Shown one piece after another: positions 1 through 8,642 of a stretch of DNA of 64,000 nt (positions are counted from its first letter, which is position 1; each line of letters begins with the position of its first letter). Under the pieces are notes generated by a model that worked only from the letters and a program-made list of their open reading frames with translations, did not search any database and had not been told where the DNA came from. Source of the DNA: Pseudonocardia thermophila (GTDB taxonomy: Bacteria > Actinomycetota > Actinomycetes > Mycobacteriales > Pseudonocardiaceae); the NCBI RefSeq assembly GCF_900142365.1, contig NZ_FRAP01000017.1:1-64000 (forward strand), read 5' to 3'. Both the position numbers and the translations under genes were made by a program.

Positions 1-310
1 CGGGTTCTGCGAGCCCGGCCTGACCTACTCCCGTGAGCTCGTCGAGTGGTTCCAGACCAAGGAGATCCCCAACCTGGTCACGGACACCATCGCCAGCGAG
101 GTCACTTACGAGCCCAACACCGGTGTCGCGCTGCCGCTGCACTGTGCGCTGATGCGCAACCTGGGTGTGGCGTTGACCGAGATCGCTTGGCTCGACGACC
201 TCGCTGACGCCTGCGCCGCGGACGGTCGATGGAGCTTCCTGTACGTGGCGGCACCGCTGAAGGTGGTCAAGGGCACCGGTGCCCCGGTCAACCCGGTGGC
301 GATCCGCTGA
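1..310 (+). CDS. Cyclase-family protein (kynurenine formamidase-like), C-terminal part
   Basis: Only the last 102 codons are present; the reading frame starts at base 2 and the gene begins outside the window. The visible part has the C-terminal pattern of the cyclase/kynurenine formamidase family (PF04199): a LPLHCALMRNLGVALTEIAWL segment with the buried helix that follows the metal-binding core, then the typical ending APLKVVKGTGAPVNPVAIR. These are metal-dependent amide or lactone hydrolases of the cytoplasm. The stop is 10 bases before the ATG of the acyl-CoA synthetase gene, so the two are probably co-transcribed. The substrate cannot be read from this fragment. Confidence 0.75.
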   Translation, partial: GFCEPGLTYSRELVEWFQTKEIPNLVTDTIASEVTYEPNTGVALPLHCALMRNLGVALTEIAWLDDLADACAADGRWSFLYVAAPLKVVKGTGAPVNPVAIR

Positions 311-320
311 GGAGCCGATC

Positions 321-1994
321 ATGAGCGTCTACGACGACAAGCCCTGGCTTGCGCGATATGCGCCCGGCCAGCCGGCAGCGATCACGGTCGAGTTCGACAA
401 CGCATTGGCGATGTTCCGTTCGTCGGTCGAGCGGAACCCGAACGGGGATGCGATCCGCTACTTCGACGGTCGGATCAGCCTGCGCGAGCTGGACGAGCTG
501 ACCGACGCCTTCGCTGCCGCCCTGCTCGACACCGGGTTCACCAAGGGTGACCGTGTGGCGTTGTACCTGCAGAACGTGCCGCAGTTCGTGATCGCGCAGA
601 TCGGGACGTGGAAGGCCGGCGGCATCGCTGTATCGGTCAACCCGATGAACCGCGAACGCGAGCTGGAGCTGCTGCTGCGTGACTCCGGCGCTCGGGTGCT
701 GGTGTGCCTGCAGTCTCTCTACCGAGACGTGGCGGCAACCGTGCTCGGCAACACCGACGTCCAGACGGTGATCACCACCTCGGAGCTGGAGTACCAGACC
801 CGCAACGACCAGCGCGTGTTCTCAGGGGTGGAACGCATCTCGTGCGAGGGCACGCTCGACATGGCCGAGCTGTTGGCCCGGTGCGCCGGACGGCGGCCGC
901 CAACGGTGGAGCTGGCGCCGGACGACGTGGCGTTCTTGACCTACACCTCGGGGACGACCGGTCCACCGAAGGGCGCGATGACCACGCACCGCAACGTTGT
1001 GTTCAACGCCCAGGCTTACCGTGACTGGATCGGTCTGGGGCAGGACGACGTGATTTTGGGCGTTGCCCCGCTGTTCCACATCACCGGGTTGGTCGGGCAC
1101 ATCGCGATCTCGTTGCTGATTGGCGCCCCGCTCGTGCTCATGTACCGGCTCGATCCAACGCTGACGATCGAGACGATCCGGGACGAACGAGCCACCTTCA
1201 CGGTCGGCTCCATCACCGTGTTCATCGCACTGATGAACGCGCCTAATGCCGACAAGGACGCCCTCGCCAGCCTTACCAAGATCTACTCCGGTGGTGCTCC
1301 CATCCCGCCGAGCACGGTCAAGGCGTTCCAGTCGACGTTCGGCCATTACATCCACAACATCTATGGCTTGACCGAGACCACCTCGCCGTCGCACGCCGTG
1401 CCGCTCGGGGCCCAGGCTCCGGTGGACGAGGCATCGGGGGCGCTGTCGGTGGGCGTGCCCATCTACAACACGATCGTGCGGATCGTCGGTGATGATGGTC
1501 AGGACCTGCCGCCGGGCGAGATCGGTGAGTTGGTCACCAGCGGCCCGCAGGTCGTCGCCGGCTACTGGAACAAGCCGGAGGAGACCGAAAAGGCCCTGCC
1601 CGGCGGGGCGCTGCACACCGGCGACGTCGGGTACATGGACGAGAACGGCTGGTTCTACATCGTCGACCGGAAGAAGGACCAGATCAACGCGGGTGGGTAC
1701 AAGGTCTGGCCGCGCGAGGTCGAAGACGTGCTCTACGAGCACGAAGCTGTCCGTGAGGCCGCCGTTGTCGGCGTCCCGGACCCTTACCGTGGGGAGACGG
1801 TCAAGGCGTTCGTCAGCCTGCGCCCCGGCCGTACCGCCACCGCGGACGAGCTCATCGCGTTCTGCAAGGAACGGATGGCCGCCTACAAGTACCCACGTCA
1901 GATCGAATTTCTCGACGAGATCCCCAAGACGGTCACCGGAAAGCTGTTGCGCCGAGAGCTTCGTGCCCGCGAACAGCAAAAGCAGACCGTCTGA
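321..1994 (+). CDS. AMP-forming acyl-CoA synthetase (fatty/aromatic acid-CoA ligase)
   Basis: A 557-residue ANL-superfamily enzyme that activates a carboxylic acid with ATP to an acyl-adenylate and transfers it to CoA. The adenylate-forming motif YTSGTTGPPKG lies near residue 208, the YGLTETTSP motif near 347, the hinge LHTGDVGYMDENGW followed by DRKKDQI around 430-455, and the C-terminal catalytic lysine in TVTGKLLRREL near 540. The ATG at 321 is preferred over an in-frame upstream ATG at 279 because GAGGAG precedes it and because 279 lies inside the preceding gene. Length is normal for the family. Neighbours (cyclase-family hydrolase, PRISE reductase) suggest acid catabolism, but chain length or aromatic preference cannot be told. 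Confidence 0.9.
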   Translation: MSVYDDKPWLARYAPGQPAAITVEFDNALAMFRSSVERNPNGDAIRYFDGRISLRELDELTDAFAAALLDTGFTKGDRVALYLQNVPQFVIAQIGTWKAGGIAVSVNPMNRERELELLLRDSGARVLVCLQSLYRDVAATVLGNTDVQTVITTSELEYQTRNDQRVFSGVERISCEGTLDMAELLARCAGRRPPTVELAPDDVAFLTYTSGTTGPPKGAMTTHRNVVFNAQAYRDWIGLGQDDVILGVAPLFHITGLVGHIAISLLIGAPLVLMYRLDPTLTIETIRDERATFTVGSITVFIALMNAPNADKDALASLTKIYSGGAPIPPSTVKAFQSTFGHYIHNIYGLTETTSPSHAVPLGAQAPVDEASGALSVGVPIYNTIVRIVGDDGQDLPPGEIGELVTSGPQVVAGYWNKPEETEKALPGGALHTGDVGYMDENGWFYIVDRKKDQINAGGYKVWPREVEDVLYEHEAVREAAVVGVPDPYRGETVKAFVSLRPGRTATADELIAFCKERMAAYKYPRQIEFLDEIPKTVTGKLLRRELRAREQQKQTV

Positions 1995-2009
1995 CCCTGA
2001 CCATCACCG

Positions 2010-2037
2010 CGCCGGGCCCGGGACCCCGGGCCCGGCG
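2010..2037 (+). terminator. GC-rich hairpin after acyl-CoA synthetase gene
   Basis: Complementary 13-base arms, 2010-2022 and 2025-2037, begin 16 bases after the stop codon. The innermost pair cannot close, so the loop is about four bases. There is no U-tract, as is usual in actinobacteria. It is likely the intrinsic terminator of the first operon. Confidence 0.6.
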
Positions 2038-2204
2038 TACACCATCAACCCTGCGATCTCTGACTTCCTGACCGAGACTTCCTGATCTCATCGCGGATGC
2101 GCAACCGGTGGCCCGCCTGTTGATCGAATTCCGGGAGAAACCCCGAGCCGCATCCGCCGACTAGCCATCGCCACAGATTCTCTACACCGAACTGGGGGAG
2201 CAAT

Positions 2205-3293
2205 ATGCCCAATACCGTTCTCATCGCCGGAGCCAGTGGACTGGTCGGCGCCGCCTGCGTCGACCGATTCCTCGACGACGGCTGGGACGTCATCGCGGTG
2301 TCCCGCCGCCAGCCGGAGATCTTCAGCACCAAGCCATTCCGGCATCTGCCGATCAACCTGCAGGACGCGGCAGCCACCCGGGAAGCGGTGCAGGGCCTGA
2401 GTGAGGTCACGCACGTCGTCTACGCCGCGGTCTATGAAAAGCCGGGTCTGATCGCCGGCTGGACCGAGCAAGACCAGATGGACACCAACCTGGCCATGCT
2501 GCGCAACCTCATCGAGCCGCTCAGCGAGGTCGCCAGCCTGCGGCACGTGACCCTGCTGCAGGGCACCAAGGCCTACGGCATCCACCTGCACCCCATGCGT
2601 ATCCCCGCACGTGAGCGGCACCCGCGTGACGACCACGCGAACTTCTACTGGCTGCAGGAGGACTACATCAAGGACAAGTCCGCCGCCAGCGGATTCGACT
2701 TCACCATCATGCGCCCGCAGCTCATCGTCGGCCCGAACATCGGCGTGGTCATGAACCTGCCCCCGGTGATCGGTGTGTACGCGGCGATCTGCAAGGAAGA
2801 GGGGCGCCCGTTCGGCTTCCCCGGCGGGGCACCCTATGTGTGGGAGGCCGTCGACACCCGCCTGGTCGCGAACGCGATTCGGTGGGCTGCCGAGGCGCCG
2901 ACGGCCGCTGGGCAACACTTCAACCTCACCAACGGCGAGGTCTTCGCCTGGCGCGACCTGTGGCCGGCCATGGCCGAGGCACTCGGAGTCGAAGCCGGCC
3001 CGGACGAACCGCTCTCCATGGCCGAGTTCCTCCCGTCCAAGGCGGACCTGTGGGACAAGATCGTCGCCAAGCACGGGCTACGCCAGATCGGTATGACCGA
3101 TCTGCTTGGCGAGTCTCACTACTACGCCGACTTCTGCTTCGCCTACGGCGCCACCGAGCCGCCGCCGCCGGCGTTCGTCAGCACGGTGAAGATCAAGCAG
3201 GCCGGATTCACCGACACCTGGGACACCGAGGAGTCCTTCGTGCACTGGTTCAAGGTGCTGCAGGACCGCCGGATTCTGCCACCCGCCCACTGA
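2205..3293 (+). CDS. PRISE-like short-chain dehydrogenase/reductase
   Basis: A 362-residue extended SDR related to the progesterone 5-beta-reductase/iridoid synthase (PRISE) group, NADPH-dependent reductases of activated C=C bonds. It has the nucleotide-binding loop GASGLVGAACV at residues 7-17. The family's unusual catalytic pair is recognisable: lysine in LQGTKAYG near residue 127 and tyrosine in NFYWLQEDY near 148, in place of the usual YxxxK. GGGGGAG lies 6 bases before the ATG. A 210-base leader separates it from the synthetase, and a strong hairpin follows. Assignment to the family is solid; the in vivo enone or enal substrate is unknown. Confidence 0.8.
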   Translation: MPNTVLIAGASGLVGAACVDRFLDDGWDVIAVSRRQPEIFSTKPFRHLPINLQDAAATREAVQGLSEVTHVVYAAVYEKPGLIAGWTEQDQMDTNLAMLRNLIEPLSEVASLRHVTLLQGTKAYGIHLHPMRIPARERHPRDDHANFYWLQEDYIKDKSAASGFDFTIMRPQLIVGPNIGVVMNLPPVIGVYAAICKEEGRPFGFPGGAPYVWEAVDTRLVANAIRWAAEAPTAAGQHFNLTNGEVFAWRDLWPAMAEALGVEAGPDEPLSMAEFLPSKADLWDKIVAKHGLRQIGMTDLLGESHYYADFCFAYGATEPPPPAFVSTVKIKQAGFTDTWDTEESFVHWFKVLQDRRILPPAH

Positions 3294-3313
3294 CGGGCTC
3301 GATCACCGCTACA

Positions 3314-3357
3314 CGGTGCGAGGCCGCCGCGAGGGGACGGACGGCGGCCTCGCACCG
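3314..3357 (+). terminator. Strong stem-loop terminator after PRISE reductase
   Basis: A perfect 15- to 16-bp stem (arms about 3314-3329 and 3342-3357, core GGTGCGAGGCCGCC) with a 12- to 14-base loop begins 21 bases after the stop. No U-tract is present. It closes the first transcription unit. Confidence 0.7.
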
Positions 3358-4255
3358 GACTGTCGGGTCGTGACGGCATCGGCCGGCAAGCCGTCGAGGA
3401 GGCTCCGTGGCCATCTGTCGCGCAGGGGAACCCCACGATGGCAGCGGTGTCGTGGCAGGCGTGCCGATACCGACAAGAGCACTGGTCGCGCGAGGAATGT
3501 CCGAATTCAGCGCGCGGGAAGGGGACCGGGGCACGTTATGGCAGGAACCCCGCTCCCGGCCCTACCTCCAGGCCCGCCGACCCGCGCCCCGCCGTCCCTA
3601 ATGGGGTGTTTCCGCTGGTCACGACCTCGTCCGGGGTCGATGCGGGAGCCACTGCGGGGACGGCGGTGCCGCTGGCGGAGCTGGACGCGCGTGCCGCCGG
3701 GTACGCCACCGCCACCTACACCGCCGGCGTCCAGGAGCTGGCCATCACCCGCTGGACCGCCCCCCAAGACCATGCAGGCGTACGTCGAAGAAGCCGGCAT
3801 CTGGGCGGACAACCCCACCGAGTGGCTCGGGCTGGAGGCCGCCAGTGCCCGACACGGTCCCTCAGCAGTGATCTAGCCGCTCAGTGGGACGTCGAGGCGC
3901 ACCGTCTTACTCACGCGTGGGGATCAAACCGCGCGAGCGCCGGTACGCAGCGGCTCGACCGAACCGCGGGCACGAAGCACCCGTCACGGGTACTCCCCAG
4001 CATGGCGGCCGCACAGGCTGGTGACCCCGTTGTTACCGATGCTGTGGCCTGGCCTGTCTCGCGCGAGACAGGCCAGCTAGAGCAGATCAAGCCGCGAACC
4101 CCGGGACCAGCGTTTCCCGTTGGGGAGGAGCTCCGCGAGGTGTGACGACCGCACGAACTAACCACCCTGATCTGGGTCGTGCATGAGAAGCCGTCATCCA
4201 GAACGACCGGTTCAGGGGGCGCGCTGCGCAGCGCCGCCGCCGCGGCAGTGCAGAG
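3358..4255. other. Gene-poor stretch with degenerate reading frames
   Basis: I find no gene I can support here. Two overlapping plus-strand frames look like pieces of one lost gene: a stretch around 3600-3765 reading LAELDARAAGYATATYTAG, and a different frame around 3765-3876 that reads EEAGIWADNPTEWLGLEAAS and then stops. Joining them needs one frameshift near 3763. I do not recognise the family. The stretch also contains the palindrome at 4049-4076. Confidence 0.4.
4049..4076. repeat. 28-bp perfect palindrome
   Basis: Arms of 14 bases, 4049-4062 and 4063-4076, are exact reverse complements with no spacer. The centre reads TGTCTCGCGCGAGACA. No gene is intact around it, so it may be a terminator relic, a protein-binding site or a scar of a lost element. 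Confidence 0.6.
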
Positions 4256-4624
4256 GTGATCGGGCTGCTGCGCTGGCTGCTGCTCGTGCTCGGTTGGCCT
4301 GCCGCGGGCGACGCCGACGCCTTCGCGACGGCGAACCACGTGCTGGGCACCGCCATCGGCGAGACGGGCGGCTACCTGCTCACGGCCACCCGGACGGGCC
4401 TGGTCCTCGCCGGGGGACGCGGTTCGCCGGCCGCTGGTTCGTGGTGCTCGGGGGCGGCTCGGCCGTCCTTCATCCTCGCCGGGCTGCTCGTGCCGCTGGG
4501 GCTGCTGCTCGCCGACACCGCCGACTTCGTCAGTGACGTCCTCTGGAGCGGGTGGCTCGTCGCCTTCGGCGTGGTCCTCTCGTTCGGGCCCGCCGCGGGA
4601 CGGGCGTGGGGGCCGGCGCCGTAG
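4256..4624 (+). pseudogene. Remnant of a small DUF4386-like membrane protein gene
   Basis: The frame opening with GTG at 4256 reads IGLLRWLLLVLGWPA and then FATANHVLGTAIGETGGYLL, and later LLADTADFVSDVLWSGWLV. Between about 4420 and 4470 the sensible protein sequence moves to another frame (RFAGRWFVVLGGGSAVL) and then moves back. Two compensating single-base shifts, a missing N-terminal half and the absence of a ribosome-binding site suggest decay of a multi-pass membrane protein resembling the DUF4386 family. A short functional protein remains possible. The family call is from memory of its conserved wording. Confidence 0.45.
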
Positions 4625-4634
4625 GGTGATCCGC

Positions 4635-5687
4635 ATGGAGAGCGGCGCCGATCCACTGCGGCACCACGGCGACGTCGAAGCCATCCCCGGCATGCTCGAC
4701 TTCGCGGTCAACGTGCAGGGCGCTGGCCCGCCGGGGTGGCTGCGCGACCGGCTCGCGGCCACCCTCGTCGACCTGGGTCGTTACCCCTCCGCCGCGCACG
4801 ACGCGCGGGCGCGGGAGGCGGTCGCGGCCCGGCACGGCCGCCGTCCCGACGAGGTGCTCGTGCTCGCCGGCGCCGCGGAGGGCTTCGCGCTCCTGCCCGC
4901 GCTCGCGCCCCGGCTCGCCGCGATCGTGCACCCCGGCTTCACCGAGCCGGAGCTTGCGCTGCGCACCGCCGGTGTGCCGGTGGTGCATGTGCTCACCGAC
5001 GCCGCCGACGGGCACCGGTTCGATCCGCGCGGCGTGCCCGCGGAGGCCGATCTCGTCGTCGTCGGCAACCCGACGAACCCGACGGGCGTGCTGCACTCCG
5101 CGGACGCGCTGCGGTCGCTCGTCGCGCCGGGCCGGATCGTCGTCGTCGACGAGGCGTTCGCCGACGCCGTCCCCGGAGAGCCGGAGTCGCTGGCCGGCGT
5201 GCGCGACCCGGGCCTGCTCGTCCTGCGCAGCCTGACCAAGACGTGGGCGCTCGCCGGGCTGCGCGCCGGGTACGCCCTGGGCGCCCCGGACGTGCTCGCC
5301 CGGCTCGGGCACGCCCGCCCGCACTGGCCGGTCTCGACGCCCGCGCTGGAAGCGGTCGTGGCGTGCAGTGAGCCGGCCGCCGTCGCCGAGGCGGAGCTGG
5401 CCGCGCACCGGCTCGTCACCGCCCGCGCCGAGCAGGCCGCCGCGCTGGCCGCCGTCCCCGGGGTGGAGGTCCTGCCCGGGCAGGCGCCCTACCTGCTGCT
5501 GCGGCTGCCCACCGGCCACGGCGAACGGGTCCGGCTCGCCCTGCGGGACGCCGGCATCGCGGTGCGCCGCTGCGACACCTTCCCCGGACTGGACGCCGAC
5601 CACATCCGGGTCGCGGTGCGGCCCGCCGAGGACTGGCGCCGGCTGGTCGCGGCGCTGACCGACGCGCTCGCGGGGGCACGGGCATGA
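4635..5687 (+). CDS. cobC: CobC-like PLP-dependent aminotransferase (Rv2231c type)
   Basis: A 350-residue fold-type I PLP enzyme of the histidinol-phosphate aminotransferase/threonine-phosphate decarboxylase group. The PLP lysine is in [19 protein letters not shown] near residue 206, preceded by the NPTNPTG motif and by VVDEAFAD, whose aspartate contacts the cofactor nitrogen. The ATG at 4635 is chosen because the homologous region starts at once ([13 protein letters not shown]). The next gene overlaps it by ATGA. The same four-gene order is seen in mycobacteria (Rv2231c-Rv2228c). The cobalamin role is traditional annotation; no cobalamin gene is nearby. Confidence 0.8.
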   Translation: MESGADPLRHHGDVEAIPGMLDFAVNVQGAGPPGWLRDRLAATLVDLGRYPSAAHDARAREAVAARHGRRPDEVLVLAGAAEGFALLPALAPRLAAIVHPGFTEPELALRTAGVPVVHVLTDAADGHRFDPRGVPAEADLVVVGNPTNPTGVLHSADALRSLVAPGRIVVVDEAFADAVPGEPESLAGVRDPGLLVLRSLTKTWALAGLRAGYALGAPDVLARLGHARPHWPVSTPALEAVVACSEPAAVAEAELAAHRLVTARAEQAAALAAVPGVEVLPGQAPYLLLRLPTGHGERVRLALRDAGIAVRRCDTFPGLDADHIRVAVRPAEDWRRLVAALTDALAGARA

Positions 5688-6823
5688 CGACCGTCGCCGA
5701 TGTGATCGCCGCGCTGGAGTCGGCCTACCCGCCGCGGCTCGCGGCCGACTGGGACGCCGTCGGTCTCGTCTGCGGCGATCCGGCGGACGAGGTCCGCTCG
5801 GTGCTGATCGCTGTCGATCCGGTGGCCGCCACCGTCGACGAGGCCGTCGAGTCCGGGGCGCAGCTGCTGGTCACCCACCATCCGCTGCTGCTGCGCGGGG
5901 TGCACGGGGTCGGCGCCGACACGCCGAAGGGGGCGCTCGTGCACCGGCTCGTCCGGGCCGGTGCGGCGCTGTTCACCGCGCACACCAACGCCGACTCCGC
6001 CGATCCCGGGGTCTCCGACGCGCTGGCCGCGGCGCTCGGCCTCACCGTCGAGGGGCCGCTGCAGCCCGCACCGGAGCCGCCGCTCGACAAGATCGTCACC
6101 TTCGTCCCGGTCGGCCCCGCGATCACCGCCGTGCACGAGGCGTTGGCCGCCGCCGGGGCCGGGCAGATCGGCGACTACAGCCACTGCTCGTTCGCCACCG
6201 CCGGCACCGGCCAGTTCAAGCCGCTGCCCGGCGCCAACCCGACCATCGGGGAGATCGGGCAGCTCGAGCGGGTGGCCGAGACGAAGCTGGAGATGGTGCT
6301 GCCGCGGCACCGCCGCGACGCGGTTGTGGCGGCGCTGCGGGCCGCGCACCCGTACGAGGAACCGGCGTTCGACCTGCTGGAGCTGGCGCCGATCCCGTCG
6401 TCGCGCGGGCTCGGCCGGATCGGGGCACTGCCCGAGCCGGAGCCGCTCTCCGTCTTCACCGAGCGGGTCGCCGCGGCGCTGCCCGCCACCGCGTGGGGCG
6501 TGCGCGCTGCCGGTGATCCGGACCTGCTCGTGCAGCGGGTCGCCGTCTGCGGCGGTGCCGGGGACTCGGCGTTGTCGGCCGCCGTCGCGGCCGGCGTGGA
6601 CGTCTACGTGACCGCCGACCTGCGCCACCATCCCGCCGCGGAGCACGTGCTCGCTCACCCGTCCGGCCCGGCGCTGGTCGACGTGGCGCACTGGGCGTCG
6701 GAGTGGCCGTGGTGCGAGCAGGCGGCCGACGTCGTGCGCGCGGCCACGGGCGGTAGCGTCGACGTTCGCGTCTCCACCCTGCGCACCGATCCCTGGACCC
6801 TCGGGAGGACCCGACCGTCATGA
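5684..6823 (+). CDS. Nif3-like dinuclear metal-centre protein
   Basis: A 379-residue member of the Nif3/YbgI family, toroidal hexamers with a two-metal site. Metal ligands are visible in [12 protein letters not shown] near residues 64-75, HTNAD near 102, and the C-terminal [10 protein letters not shown] near 314-323. The central insertion around residues 130-230 is typical of the long Gram-positive form. Its start overlaps the aminotransferase stop (ATGA), and its own stop overlaps the zinc-ribbon gene. The biochemical role of the family is unsettled; GTP cyclohydrolase I type 2 is an annotation often copied for it without proof. Confidence 0.85.
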   Translation: MTTVADVIAALESAYPPRLAADWDAVGLVCGDPADEVRSVLIAVDPVAATVDEAVESGAQLLVTHHPLLLRGVHGVGADTPKGALVHRLVRAGAALFTAHTNADSADPGVSDALAAALGLTVEGPLQPAPEPPLDKIVTFVPVGPAITAVHEALAAAGAGQIGDYSHCSFATAGTGQFKPLPGANPTIGEIGQLERVAETKLEMVLPRHRRDAVVAALRAAHPYEEPAFDLLELAPIPSSRGLGRIGALPEPEPLSVFTERVAAALPATAWGVRAAGDPDLLVQRVAVCGGAGDSALSAAVAAGVDVYVTADLRHHPAAEHVLAHPSGPALVDVAHWASEWPWCEQAADVVRAATGGSVDVRVSTLRTDPWTLGRTRPS

Positions 6824-7557
6824 AGGCCGATCCCGCCGTCCAACGTGCACTGTTGACGGTCGCCGAGCTCGACAAGGAGCTCACGCAGCTCGCGCACCGC
6901 CGGCGCAACCTGCCGGAGAACGCGAAGCTCGCGGAGGCCGAGGCGGCCGTGCGCACCGCGAAGGACAAGCTCGTCGAGGTCGAGACCCTCGCCGGCGATC
7001 TCGACCGGGACATCCGCCGCATCGAGCGCGACGTCGACGGCGTCCGCAAGCGCACCGAGCGCGACAAGGCGCTGCTCGCCGGGCCCGGCGTGAGCGCTCG
7101 GCAGGCCGCTGACCTGCAGCACGAGCTGGAGACCCTGCAGCGCCGCCAGAGCGTGCTGGAGGACGAGCAGCTGGAGGTCATGGAGCGGCGCGAGGCCGTC
7201 GGCCGCGACGTCGAGCACTCGAAGGCGGCGCTCGCGGCGGCCGAGCAGGCCGTCGCCGACCTGATCAAGGCCCGCGACGCAGCGCTCGCCGACATCGACG
7301 CCGCCGAGGCCGGTCGCCGCCGTGACCGGGAGCAGACAGCGGCCACGATCCCGGCCGAGCTGATGGCCGTCTACGAGAAGCGGCGCTCGCAGAGCGGCAT
7401 CGGGGCGGCCCCGCTGGTGGCGCGTCGTTGCCAGGCGTGCCGGCTGGAGCTGGACCGCACGGCCCTCGCCTCGCTGAAGGCCGCCGCTGCGGACGAGGTC
7501 GTGCACTGCGCCGAGTGCGGCACGATCCTGGTGCGGACGGCGGAATCGGGGCTGTGA
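6820..7557 (+). CDS. Coiled-coil zinc-ribbon protein (Rv2229c type)
   Basis: A 245-residue cytoplasmic protein. Residues about 5-190 form a long alpha-helical hairpin rich in Glu, Arg and Ala heptads. The C-terminus carries a C4 zinc ribbon with CQACRLEL near residue 206 and CAECG near 230. This matches the actinobacterial Rv2229c-type and chlamydial CT398-like family, thought to bind nucleic acid or act as a scaffold. It sits between the Nif3-like and RNase H genes with 4-base overlaps on both sides. Confidence 0.85.
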   Translation: MKADPAVQRALLTVAELDKELTQLAHRRRNLPENAKLAEAEAAVRTAKDKLVEVETLAGDLDRDIRRIERDVDGVRKRTERDKALLAGPGVSARQAADLQHELETLQRRQSVLEDEQLEVMERREAVGRDVEHSKAALAAAEQAVADLIKARDAALADIDAAEAGRRRDREQTAATIPAELMAVYEKRRSQSGIGAAPLVARRCQACRLELDRTALASLKAAAADEVVHCAECGTILVRTAESGL

Positions 7558-8642
7558 AGGTCATCGTCGAAGCGGACGGCGGATCACGGGGCAACCCCGG
7601 TCCCGCCGGGTACGGCGCCGTCGTCGTGGACGCGGCCACCGACGAGGTGCTCGCCGAGCGGTCCGGCGGCATCGGCACGGCCACCAACAACGTCGCCGAG
7701 TACCGCGGCCTCATCGCCGGGCTGCAGGCGGCGATCGAGCTGGGGGCCACCACCGTCGAGGTGCGGATGGACTCCAAGCTCGTCGTCGAGCAGATGTCGG
7801 GCCGCTGGAAGGTCAAGCACCCGTCGATGCAGCCGCTGGCCGCGGAGGCGAAGGCGCTGGTGGCGCGGTTCGAGTCGGTCACGTTCACGTGGGTGCCGCG
7901 GGAGCGCAACGCCCGCGCGGACGCACTGGCCAACCGCGCCATGGACGCGCAGGCCGGCGAGGCCGACGACCCGGTCGAGGCGACGGCTGCCGAGCCCGCG
8001 GTCGTCGCCTGGTCCGGGCAGGTGGGGGAGCCGACCCGGATGCTGCTGCTGCGGCACGGGCAGACGGCACTGTCGGTCGAGCGCCGCTACTCCGGGCACG
8101 GCGATCCCGAGCTGACGGAGCTGGGCCGGCTGCAGGCCGCCCGGGCGGCGGCGCGGCTGGCTGCCGAGCCCGACATCGCGGCCGTCCTCACCTCACCGCT
8201 GCAGCGGGCCCGGGTCACGGCGGAGGCCGTCGCGGAGGCGACCGGGGCCCCGCTCGTCGTCCGGCCGGGCTTGATCGAGACCGACTTCGGCGAGTGGGAG
8301 GGCCTCTCCTTCGCTGAGGCCCGCGCCCGCGACCCCGAGCTGCACCGGCGCTGGCTGGGCGACGAGACGGTGGCCCCGCCCGGTGGGGAGAGCTTCGCCG
8401 CGGTCGGGCGGCGGATCGAGATCGAGCGGCGCGCCGTGCTGGCCGAGTACCCCGGGCGGACGGTCGTCGTGGTCAGCCACGTCACCCCGATCAAGATGCT
8501 GCTGCGGGCGGGGCTCGATGCCGGGCCGAGCCTGCTCTACCGGCTGCACCTGGATCTCGCGTCGCTGTCCGAGGTGCAGTTCTACCCGGACGGCGGGGCG
8601 AGCGTGCGGCTGGTCAACGACACTCACCACGTGCCGGACTGA
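7554..8642 (+). CDS. Bifunctional RNase HI / histidine phosphatase (Rv2228c type)
   Basis: A 362-residue two-domain protein. Residues 1-135 are an RNase HI domain that cuts RNA in RNA-DNA hybrids, with acidic residues in EADGGSRGNPGPAG, NNVAEYRG, RMDSKLVVEQ and RNARADALANRA. Residues about 160-362 are a histidine-phosphatase domain: LLRHGQTALS, SPLQRARVTAEA, DFGEWEGL and VVSHVTPIK. Mycobacterial Rv2228c has the same architecture, the phosphatase half resembling alpha-ribazole phosphatase CobC. The GTG at 7554 overlaps the upstream stop and puts the RNase H motif at the very N-terminus. The gene abuts a convergent permease gene with no gap. Confidence 0.9.
   Translation: MKVIVEADGGSRGNPGPAGYGAVVVDAATDEVLAERSGGIGTATNNVAEYRGLIAGLQAAIELGATTVEVRMDSKLVVEQMSGRWKVKHPSMQPLAAEAKALVARFESVTFTWVPRERNARADALANRAMDAQAGEADDPVEATAAEPAVVAWSGQVGEPTRMLLLRHGQTALSVERRYSGHGDPELTELGRLQAARAAARLAAEPDIAAVLTSPLQRARVTAEAVAEATGAPLVVRPGLIETDFGEWEGLSFAEARARDPELHRRWLGDETVAPPGGESFAAVGRRIEIERRAVLAEYPGRTVVVVSHVTPIKMLLRAGLDAGPSLLYRLHLDLASLSEVQFYPDGGASVRLVNDTHHVPD

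Noticed and set aside
822..1979. Long minus-strand open frame opposite the acyl-CoA synthetase gene
   Set aside because: High-GC shadow frame: Arg/Val/Asp-rich composition without any domain, wholly inside a well-supported gene. The same applies to the other long antisense frames in the window.
3438..4145. 235-residue plus-strand open frame in the gap
   Set aside because: Composition changes midway, no ribosome-binding site, and the recognisable part of the sequence jumps to another frame; not a supportable intact gene.
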